Origin: Isoetes taiwanensis
Taxonomy: Eukaryota; Streptophyta; Lycopodiopsida; Isoetales; Isoetaceae
DNA: 64,000 nt
Direction of reading: 5' to 3'
NCBI GenBank assembly: GCA_021234155.1
Contig: JAJEKV010000010.1
Coordinates: 18,761,418 to 18,825,417, forward strand
Shown here: piece by piece, positions 56,204 to 64,000 of the stretch
Numbering within the stretch: position 1 is the stretch's first letter
How the letters are laid out: each line of letters starts with the position of its first letter
Notes under the pieces: generated by a model
What the model was told of the DNA's origin: nothing
Seen by the model: only the letters and a program-made list of their open reading frames with translations
Database searches by the model: none
Made by a program: the position numbers and the translations under genes

Positions 56204-56752
56204 TGTAATCCAACAGAAAGAAAAGACCAAAGCAGCTTGCAAAATATATGCAATGGATTGCATCCCATTCTACTAGCAAGAAATCAAGCAAACTTCTGAA
56301 GATGAATAATCACATACAAATCACATGCTCGTAAATCAGGAGGTTCATCCTCATCATTTTCATTTATTTCTTCCATGGAAGATGCACTCTACAACAGATC
56401 TTCAAGAAAACTCCAAGAGTGAGAGAGAATGAGGAGACGTACCCCTCCTCTTAAACTTACACATCAAATCTCCTCCATTCATCTTTAAGCAATCTCCACC
56501 ATTAGATCTCCAATAACTTACATGTCTTCTAGGATTGCGCCACCTCACCCCCATGCTTTAACCATTGAAAAAGACTTTTATACACCTTCAAGTCCATAAG
56601 TTCAACTTCAATGCATCGTAAATGCTTCCTCCACAATATTTGCATACTTTTTACATTTTCTCCATATTACACCCATATTATTCTCCATTTTTGCACACAT
56701 TTCACCAATTTAGGCACATCATGAAAAAATAGTCAAGAAAAAACGCACAACA
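56204..56752 (-). repeat. 5' LTR of the innermost element (549 bp)
   Basis: Upper LTR, next to the primer site. Ends gcacaaca on the plus strand before the TSD. Its first 223 bases differ strongly from the matching part of the other LTR. Confidence 0.85.
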
Positions 56753-56757
56753 AGAAC

Positions 56758-56869
56758 ATCCAGATTGTTCATATTCTATTCCTATCGTGTCACTTCCATT
56801 CTTGCTTCCACATTGGCTCACTCTGTGCTGCAGGTTTGTATCCGTCCATAGCTGATACGTTTTCCAACA
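56758..56869 (+). repeat. Copia 5' LTR, second part
   Basis: Continues atccagattgttcatattc to gttttccaaca, matching the end of the copia 3' LTR. Confidence 0.9.
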
Positions 56870-56882
56870 TGGTATCAGAGCC
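56870..56882 (+). other. Copia primer-binding site
   Basis: tggtatcagagcc, complementary to the 3' end of initiator tRNA-Met, directly after the LTR. Confidence 0.95.
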
Positions 56883-56966
56883 TATTGGCATGTAAAGGGA
56901 AGTTCGACAATAGAGGAACTTGGGAGAACAATTCTGGAAGAATACTTATCTGAGCAGGAGAAGGTC

Positions 56967-58340
56967 ATGGAGACCAGATCTGTATCAGCAATTCTGAAGC
57001 CACCTATGTTTGATGGCAAAGGGTTTCAAGGCTGGAAGAAATCCATGAAGTTATATCTAATGGCAGAGGATGTCTGGGATATAGTGGATGGGTCTGAAAC
57101 TAAACCAAAGAATGCTGGGACATCAACTCAAATCAAGCTTCAAAAGGATTGGCAGCGCCGTGATAATAGAGCAATGGCTTGCATATGTATGTGTCTTTCC
57201 AGAGCCATAGTCATGCAAGTAGATGTGGATCAGGGCAGCTATTCTCTTTGGATTTGGCTTGAAGATAAGTATGGCACCAAAACAGAAGGTGAAGTTATGC
57301 ATTTGTATACACAAATTAGGAATTGCAAGTATGTGGAAGGAGCTGATCTGAATACACACATAAATAAAATGAAGGAGATGTTTGATATGTTGGCAAAGCC
57401 AGCAGATTCCAAGTATGCAGCCCGAGGGGCAACAAAAGCTCCAGTTATATGCTTCTCTTCCCAATTCATGGGAAAACTTTGTTGATTTCTTGACAGGCTC
57501 AAAGTAGTCTTTCATGAGATGACGCCTCTCTAAGCTTTTGCGTAAAGAGATGCGCTTTGAAAGACAAAGTGGAGGATTCCAAGCCATCACAAGCCATGCT
57601 TGCACGAGGGAGGCAAGATAAGAAGCCTCATTGCAAAAAAGCAATCAGATGGGAAGGTGGAAGGATCAAAAGGAGCACGCCCTAAGAAAGTTTATGCCAA
57701 GAGAGGGCAATGCGTAAACCTGCTTTTGAATATGGCCATTATGCAGCCGATTGTCCGGAGGGAAAGAACAAATCAGAGAAAGCACACCTAGTTGAGGCAC
57801 AAGTCATCAAAGGAGAGGCTTCTCTTGTTATTCAATCAGACCGGAGTCTCAGAATTAAAGGGAGGCTTCGCTGTGAAACAAGTGCATGTACTTTTGGAAA
57901 GAAGGTTCTTACAAAGGATTCTCGCATGCACGCCGCTGATGTTGAAGGATAGGGATCTATTCTCAAGTTATCAAAATGACAAAAGTCTGGTGCAATTGGG
58001 AGATCACAGTGAAATTCAAGTGCAAGGAAGTGGTCAATATAATTTCACGCTATTGAATGGAGAAAGTACGGTACTCCCAGAAACCTTACATGTCCCGGAA
58101 TTGTGAAAAAACCTTTTGTCAGTTGCATGTGCCGCAGATGCTGGTCTGCATGTTTTCTTTGATGATAAGGAAGTTCTTTTCTTGAAGAATGCACGGATTG
58201 AAGGGGATATAGTGGCCAAGGGCTCAAGACATGGCAATTTGTATGAGCTGGAGGTGTCTGATCCAAATCAGGCCCTAGTCGTATCAGCCAAAGAAAAGGA
58301 GAAAGTGCTGCTTTTGGCACAAAAGGTACGGTCACGCTAA
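56967..58340 (+). pseudogene. Copia gag and protease region (frameshifted)
   Basis: Gag start METRSVSAILKPPMFDG with FQGWKKSMKLYLMAEDVWDI and SLWIWLEDKYG (56967-57485). After TGA at 57483-57485 and further frame changes, the remains of a CCHC knuckle read YGHYAADC near 57730. A protease end and spacer read GDHSEIQVQGSGQYNF, ETLHVPEL and then, past a TGA near 58104-58106, KNLLSVACAADAGLHVFF. The protease active-site triplet is not recognisable. At least three frame changes; inactive. Confidence 0.75.
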
Positions 58341-61047
58341 TGTTCAAGCTTTAAAGATAATGCAGCGGAAGAACATGGTTCATGGCATGAAGATAACTAT
58401 GAAGGCAGACCCAGATCTTTGTGAAGCATGTATCCTTGGTAAGCACCCTCGCAGATCATTTGCAAGTGTAGGCAGCAGATCTAAGCAAGTGTTGGAGCTT
58501 ATCCACTCAAATATTTGTGGACCAACAGAGGTGTCTGCGCGCCTTGGTAAGGCAGTATATTTCATCACATTTATTGATGATTTTAGTCGGAAAACAATTG
58601 TCTATTTTCTAACCAAGAAAAGTGATGCTCTTGAGGCTTTTAAATTGTATAAAGCATGTGTAGAAAATCAGACAGGGAGGAAGATTAAGCAATTGCGCAC
58701 TGATGGTGGTGGAGAGTATCTTAGTGATCTCTTTCATGATACATGTGATCAGGCAGGGATTCAGCATCAATGCACAACGAGGGCTACTCCTCAACAAAAC
58801 GGTGTTGCGGAGAGGAAGAATCGCACTTTGTGTAATGCGGCAAGAAGTATGCTTGCTGAAAGTCATTTGCCAAAGTATTTTTGGGCTGATGCAATTGCTG
58901 CAGCAGTTCATGTGCAAAACAGATTGACCACAGTTGCCTTGGATAATGAGATGACTCTAGAAGAAGCTTGGTCTGGAGAGAAACCGGATGTTTCTCATTT
59001 GCGCACCTTTGGATGTACCGCTTATGTACATGTTTCTGAGCATTTGCGCAGAAAATTTGATGCTCGTAGCACCAAATGCACTTTCATTGGCTATGCACCT
59101 AATCATAAAGCATACTTATTGTGGGATCAAGAGCGGAGAAAGGTATACACCAGCTCAGAAGTAGTTTTTGATGAGTCAAATTCTATGTGTATTGATCCAC
59201 TTGCAGATGGAAACTTTATTCAAGACAAATAGCTTGTTCTTGATGATCCTCCACTCGTTGAGCTTCAAGATTTGAGGCTGGACCAGCAGCAAGATGTGCC
59301 TTTGCCAGTGGATGTGCAACAACCCATCAATGATGATCCACCTCATAATCAAGTTCTTCCTGATCCTCGGCTCATTGGAATGCCCCCTCCTCTTGATCAA
59401 CCGTTGTCACCACGTAGTAGAACGCCTTCTCGTAAAGTTCTTGAAAATGCTGAACTTAGTTTGGTTGAATGGTGTTGCTTGGCAGTGCAAGGTGAATCAG
59501 CAAGCATTGAGGAAGCATGGGCTTCTTCTGAAGCTCCACATTGGAAACGGGCAGCTGAGGTAGAGCTCGCATCCATGGATGCAAACCAGGTATGGGAATA
59601 TGCTGATTTGCCCATTGGGCGCAAAGCAGTGGATTGCAAATGGCTATTCACGAAAAAGTACAAGGCTGATGGCAGCCTTGACAAGTATAAGGCTAGGCTA
59701 GTTGCTCGAGGTTTCAGCCAAGTCAAAGGTCTTGACTATGATGAGACATTTTCACCGGTCGTGAGAATGAATAGCTTGCGTGTTTTGCTTGCCTTAGGAG
59801 CCAAATTGGATTGGGAAATTCATCAAATGGATGTGGATACGGCATTTCTGAATGGAGATCTTCTTGAAGACATCTATATGCTGCAACCTCTAGGTTTTGA
59901 AGTACCCGGCCAGGAAAACAAGGTATGTAAACTCCGGAAGGCCATTTATGGCTTAAAGCAGGCATCTCGGGTTTGGTACAAGAAGTTTGATGATGCACTT
60001 AAGCATGAAGGATTTCAAGTTGCTACAACAGATTCTAATGTCTACATCAAGTGCATGGGAGGTATGTATTTGATTTTAGTGCTATATGTGGATGATATGC
60101 TTGCAATGGGCAGCAATCTTCTTGATGTTCAAGCACTTAAATCTAAACTAGCTAGCAGGTTTAAGATGAAAGATTTGGGTGCAGCTAGCTCTTTCTTAGG
60201 TATGCAGATACATCGTGATAGGAAGAAGAGGCTAATTCATATCAGCCAACCTCGGTATGCTGAATTTTTGCTTGAGCAATTTCGCATGGCAGATTGTAAG
60301 CCTGTTTCTACGCCAATGGAAGCTGGCATCAAATTGTTTGAAGATGAACCTGTTTGTGATAATATGCAGTCATCTTTTCTACCATATAGGCAGCTTGTTG
60401 GGAGTTTGATGTATCTCATGACCATAACACGGCCTGATCTTTGTTTTGCTGTGATTGTATTGAGTCAGTTTAACCATTGTTATGAGTTAAAGCATTGGCA
60501 GCTAGCAAAGCGTGTTCTTCGCTATTTGCAAGGAGCAAAAGAGTATGGAATCTGTTATTATGATAACGGATCAGCAAGTCTTCATGCATTTACTGATGCA
60601 AGTTGGGGCAACAACAGGGATTCTCATTCCACTACAGGTAGCACATGCATGTTTTATGGAGGTGCAGTAGGTTGGATAAGCAAAAAGCAATCTGTTGTAG
60701 CCCGATCTTCAGCAGAGGCAGAATATATTGCCCTATCTACTGGAGTTGCAGATCTTATTTGGTATGACCACTTGCTTAATGATGTTGGTATTTCTGCGCA
60801 GCAACCTATTCATGTTTATGTGGACAACCAAAGTTGCATGAAAATGGCAGAGGGACCAGGACATGATCCTCGGACAAAGCACATTCCAATTCATTATCAT
60901 TATGTCCGTGATCTGGTGGAGAAAGCAATCATTTCATTAATCTATTCGCCCACTGGTGCAATGGTTGCAGATATCTTTACTAAGCCACTGGGCACACAAA
61001 AGTTTGTACAGTTTAGATCATCACTTGGTGTTATACCATTGCAGTAG
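58341..61047 (+). pseudogene. Copia integrase, reverse transcriptase and RNase H (single in-frame TAG)
   Basis: One frame from about 58325 to 61047 interrupted only by TAG at 59230-59232. Pre-integrase zinc region: HKRYGHANVQALK and CEACILGKHPR. Integrase core: IHSNICGP (first catalytic Asp replaced by Asn at 58510-58512), LRTDGGGEY and PQQNGVAERKNR. RT (RVT_2): WKRAAEVELASMDAN, KYKARLVARGFSQ, DYDETFSPVV, MDVDTAFLNGDL and LYVDDM (YVDD 60085-60096). RNase H: FTDASWGNNRDSHSTTGS, SSAEAEYIALS, VYVDNQSCMKMAEGPG and ADIFTKPLG. Ends 28 nt before the 3' LTR. The RT-RNase H half looks intact; the integrase would be dead. Confidence 0.9.
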
Positions 61048-61062
61048 CTTCAGATTATCCAG

Positions 61063-61075
61063 CTTGAAAGGGGAG
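61063..61075 (+). other. Copia polypurine tract
   Basis: cttgaaaggggag directly before the 3' LTR; it primes plus-strand synthesis. Confidence 0.85.
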
Positions 61076-61362
61076 TGTTAGAATTCAAGCTGTACATTAG
61101 AGTACATTTATGTACGTTAGATACATGATGTACATTAGAGTACATTAGAAGTACATCATGTACATCTCTGGCTTTGGCCTTCTGTTTTCGGCTGTTGGCC
61201 TTTCAGTGCCATTCATTCCATGTATTTATAGATTACATGCAATACAGAGAACATCCAGATTGTTCCTATTCTATTCCTATCGTGTCACTTCCATTCTTGC
61301 TTCCGCATTGGCTCACTTTGCTGCAGGTTTGTATCAGTCCATAGCTGATACGTTTTTCAACA
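61076..61362 (+). repeat. Copia 3' LTR
   Basis: 287 bp, tgttagaattc to tttttcaaca, uninterrupted. It differs from the split 5' LTR by roughly eight or nine substitutions and three small indels (counted by eye). Confidence 0.95.
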
Positions 61363-61367
61363 CAGTC

Positions 61368-61694
61368 ACCACACTCACCACTCACCACACTCATCATACA
61401 CCACAATCACCACTATTGAGGTGGTATAGAAGACAGTATACCGTATATGGAGTGATATACGCACATGCACGCGTGCGGGATATTTGCACGTATGCATTGT
61501 GGAGTCATTATCACCACTGTATTATCTGAGCAGAGAGAAGAACAGAGAGACGGTGTATTGGGAGAGAGTATTTTTGCTTGATCTAGCTATGGAGATGATG
61601 AATCTTTATCTTGTGCATTGCCTTTATCTGATAGATTGAGCTTGGATTGTGGGTTTTTCATCCGTCTTGCAAGGTTAGAGTTCAGACTCTAACA
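61368..61694 (+). repeat. 3' LTR of the outer element, second part
   Basis: Starts in the CAC minisatellite and runs to gactctaaca. It matches 49526-49849 with four substitutions and one 4-bp indel by eye. Confidence 0.95.
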
Positions 61695-61699
61695 CTTGT

Positions 61700-63474
61700 A
61701 CATGTACATAATTTATATGAATATATACAAGATGTTTTTTAATGCAAAATTAGTTTGGCCTTGACCCTTTTCAGTCTACACTATACTTTTTTGCCTTGGT
61801 ATTGTTGTCACTAATTTCTAACACACTCAATAATGGTGCAATATTGCCACCAATTCATATTCAAAAAAAATACAGGACACAATTTCAAGCTCAAAACATA
61901 GGGAAAAAACCCGAGGTAAAAAAAATGAACAGTGGAATAATTTCAAAATAACGAAATCGTGGTTCAAATCTAAAAGGTCATGTAAAAGGAACAAAAGGGA
62001 AAACCCTAAATCTTTTCCCTTCTCGCATTTTGGCTTCCTTGAGCCATTCCTGCAAAGCCAAGGTGCTAGTTCGCATTGCCAGGCGCCGCCAACCGGCGCC
62101 AACCAGCATTTACACAACAGATCTCTCAGGAGCAGCTGTCTTCAGCCCGAACGAAGGCATGGACGCGATTCGAGGAGCAGGAGCAAGCAAAGGATCAGGT
62201 CCTCTGTGATTCCGTTGTGCAAAGCCGACTTTCAGCCCGACAATGAGTTAGGATAGTATGGTAGATCAGTCTTAGCAGCCTTGTAGATCCTAAGATCACC
62301 AGCCTTAACAAATGAACCTAACCATGTATATTTAGGTAGATAGAATAGATATTATTCAGTATCTCAGTTCTTTTATGATGATGCTATGCCATTCTATGCT
62401 CTCCTGTGTATGTGGGAAGGGGGTAGAGGCCCTGAAACCTTCAGTAGCAGATGATTCTAGATAACCTCATTAATTCCCAATTAATGCGGCCCGTGTGCAA
62501 GAGCCCACTTGGTTGTGAGTGGCGGGGTTAGATCGGTGGGATAAGGGGGACTTGTTCCATCACTGACTGATCCCTCTAGTGTGTAAAGTCTACCAGGGAT
62601 CTTAGCTGGCTAGGCTTAATGGTTTACCACTGCATGTGGGCAAGGCATGAGCTCGACACCTCTTGGGTGATGGATCACCTTTAATGAGGTTCAAGTCGAA
62701 TACGGGCAGTGGCCCTCTAGCCACCTGTGATGGGCATGCATGCCTTTGGAGGGCGGGATCCCCCTCCTGCCTCATCGGGGCTGGGGAGCTACAACCCAGC
62801 AGTAGCCCCTTTGGCTAAGTACCCAGCAGGCTACGGTCCAGTCTCTAGACTCTTCAGCCTACTCTGCAAAGTGTGCACGGGAGGGGCGGATGGAGCGGAC
62901 TACCCAATAGCCATGTTCCTATGCCAGCCCACTCCACTCGTATGAATTCGGTCTACAGTGGGAGACCCAAGCCATCCGTCCATACCCCAGAGTCTGAGCC
63001 TTGGGTAGGATCTCCCATGTGATGATGACATTGTTGATGAGTTTATATATGTATGCTATGGTGCAGTCACCCTTCGAGGTGACTCTATTTGTATTTGATG
63101 TCATGTGCTTATGTTTACTCATGCTTCTGCAGTTAGGACGGTCCCGAGGGAAGACGGGACAAATGACCCATCCATTCTTCCTCATCAATCCATTGCTAAA
63201 GGATTGGTGTCAGGTGGTGGCCTCTGTCAGCTTGGCTGCCAGGGGGATGAACTCCACCTTCCAATATGATGGGAGCATCGTAGAAGAAGTAGGGGACGTC
63301 ACAGTTCGACAAGAAGGAGGTGTCTCCTTATATATCTAGGCCAACGGTCAGGATCGCGCCGCTCCAATGTATGAGATCATGCCAAGTGTCACGCATGCAT
63401 GTAGGTTCTAGAATATTCTAGAACCCCCTGAAAATAACTCCGAATATGAGAAAGACACGAGGGACTATCTTTAA
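61700..63474. other. Intergenic, no gene seen
   Basis: About 1.8 kb. 62300-63350 is more GC-rich than the flanks (gtgagtggcggggttag and similar) and may be part of an unrecognised repeat, but I see no ORF with motifs, no LTR pair and no RNA gene. Confidence 0.4.
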
Positions 63475-63481
63475 CAAATAT

Positions 63482-63550
63482 TGGTAGTGCACTTGGCAAA
63501 GGTGTGTGACTCGCAACTAGAAGGTTGCGAGTTTAAACTTTGTCTTGTGC
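63482..63550 (+). repeat. tRNA-derived SINE-like head
   Basis: tggtagtgcacttggcaaag resembles a Pol III box A region, and gagtttaaact about 40 bases on resembles box B (gagttcaaact). Between them ctcgcaac tagaag gttgcgag is a perfect 8-bp stem. Plant SINE heads often read gactcgcaac...ggttgcgggttcgaa (from memory). No tail or TSD was identified, so it may be a decayed SINE or tRNA pseudogene. Confidence 0.4.
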
Positions 63551-63690
63551 AACTATCCTTTTGCATCCGTGTGACAACCATCTTTTGTACATAGAAGTAT
63601 AATGTTCGTATATGAATATCTGTATGGTCGTCACAGTTGAAGTATAAATAAGAAAGGTAGAAGATTACTCAATAGAAATGGAGAATGCCA

Positions 63691-63718
63691 CGGTTCTATT
63701 GCGATAGCAATAGAACCG
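63691..63718. repeat. Perfect 12-bp stem hairpin
   Basis: cggttctattgc, loop gata, gcaatagaaccg. The stem can be extended past a small bulge by agaatg and cattct on either side, for a foldback of about 40 nt. Confidence 0.8.
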
Positions 63719-64000
63719 ACATTCTTTGGATGGGGATGTCCTTTCTCATGTCTCCTATTTATTCTATCTCTTGTCTCATTTCCAGTCATCTTGCTCCTTC
63801 TTGGCTCCTCAAAGTTTCCCACCCACCTCTCCCTCCTATTGAGCTTGTTTGTTGTTTTTGATGGTTTTGAGGGTGTCCAGTACGTGGTTATAGCTCTTTT
63901 CTATCATGTGGCTCAGTGGCTTTTAATTTCTTCTACTTAGTTTCATTGTTGCCTCTGAGACTGTAGCTCTTATTCATTTTATCTCGGCGTGGTGATATAG
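63719..64000. other. Intergenic to the window edge
   Basis: Nothing recognised. Confidence 0.4.

Larger units (their letters stand above)
53971..56752 (-). mobile_element. Innermost LTR element, reverse orientation, non-coding
   Basis: TSD agaac at 53966-53970 and 56753-56757; the intact site is seen in the copia 3' LTR. Ends are TG...CA. Orientation is minus because a primer site (read on minus: gtggtgcgtttgccgggag) lies at 56180-56200 beside the upper LTR, and a G-rich tract (cttgggggggaataa on minus) lies beside the lower LTR at 54580. LTRs: 53971-54579 and 56204-56752. The 1.6-kb interior holds no polyprotein; near 54600-54680 a minus-strand peptide EEFIGTMNNLGG resembles the tail end of a polymerase gene. 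Non-autonomous. Confidence 0.85.
53792..61362 (+). mobile_element. Ty1/copia retrotransposon nested in the outer 3' LTR
   Basis: TSD cagtc at 53787-53791 and 61363-61367. The intact target site is visible in the outer 5' LTR. LTRs: 53792-53970 plus 56758-56869, and 61076-61362, both TG...CA. PBS tggtatcagagcc at 56870 (initiator tRNA-Met type) and polypurine tract before the 3' LTR. Domain order gag, protease, integrase, RT, RNase H identifies Ty1/copia. Length without the inner insertion is about 4.8 kb. Coding parts carry a few lesions. Confidence 0.95.
49437..61694 (+). mobile_element. Outer LTR retrotransposon (gag-protease only), host of the nest
   Basis: 5' LTR 49437-49849 and 3' LTR 53631-53791 plus 61368-61694. 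TSD cttgt at 49432-49436 and 61695-61699. Without the inserted copia the element is about 4.7 kb. The internal part encodes gag and a protease but no RT, RNase H or integrase, so it is non-autonomous. The LTR starts tgttggggt, ends taaca, and its first part is a CAC-rich minisatellite that is longer in the 3' copy. The two LTRs differ by about five substitutions plus indels, so the insertion is young. Confidence 0.9.

Noticed and set aside
62700-63340. Coding gene in the GC-richer stretch near 62.7-63.3 kb
   Set aside because: Short ORFs on both strands, none with a recognisable domain or splice signals.

Overview
The window is nuclear DNA of a photosynthetic land plant, most likely a fern. 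The reasons are a complete plastid-targeted CP12 gene, a decayed pentatricopeptide-repeat (PPR) gene whose repeat wording resembles the large fern PPR families, a GT-AG intron, and a landscape made almost entirely of retroelements in several states of decay. The species call is an inference. I found no prokaryotic or organellar gene clusters. The only gene that looks intact and host-encoded is CP12 (44593-45006, +).

Layout, left to right. 1-1449: left-truncated LINE (-). 3100-4317: PPR pseudogene (+). 4725-5340: tail of an L1-type LINE (-). About 6976-7053: U6 snRNA retropseudogene. 7054-10992: nothing coding recognised. 11003-17987: nearly complete L1 (-) with a 10-bp target-site duplication (TSD), carrying an extra small 5' ORF, ORF1 and a 1275-codon open stretch of ORF2. 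17998-about 22610: a second kind of LINE (-), with an RRM-like ORF1, a YADD reverse transcriptase and a pentanucleotide tail. 25098-25508: two-exon acidic gene remnant. 26447-29080: third copy of the pentanucleotide/hexanucleotide-tailed LINE group (+). 29305-29666: exon of an FCP1/NIF-type HAD phosphatase (-). 29675-31955: L1 fragment (-). 32202-33512: unknown decayed gene (-). 33638-about 41640: a second, older L1 (-) with the same extra 5' ORF. 42424-42835 and 43340-44450: LINE fragments (-) that end just upstream of CP12. 46426-49066: decayed HUH-endonuclease transposon gene that I read as a Replitron (+). 49437-61694: three LTR retrotransposons nested inside one another, each with an exact 5-bp TSD. 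61700-64000: no gene; a tRNA-derived SINE-like head and a perfect hairpin.

How the pieces work. The two full L1s share the order 5' small ORF, ORF1 (DUF4283-like fold plus zinc knuckle), ORF2 (APE endonuclease, RT, zinc finger, C-terminal extension). The other LINE group shares an APE endonuclease, RT, a C-terminal Cys/His finger, a 3'-UTR hairpin (two copies) and a short-repeat tail in place of poly(A). The nested LTR block consists of a non-autonomous gag-protease element (outer), a Ty1/copia element lying in its 3' LTR (middle), and a coding-poor element in reverse orientation inside the copia 5' LTR (inner).

The observations I would check first are: the conserved extra ORF at the 5' end of both L1s; the HUH (Replitron-like) gene; the mosaic LTRs of the innermost element together with the reversed LTR-divergence order in the nest; and the LINE group with microsatellite tails and a conserved 3' hairpin. 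All family names come from motif recognition by eye. No database search was run.
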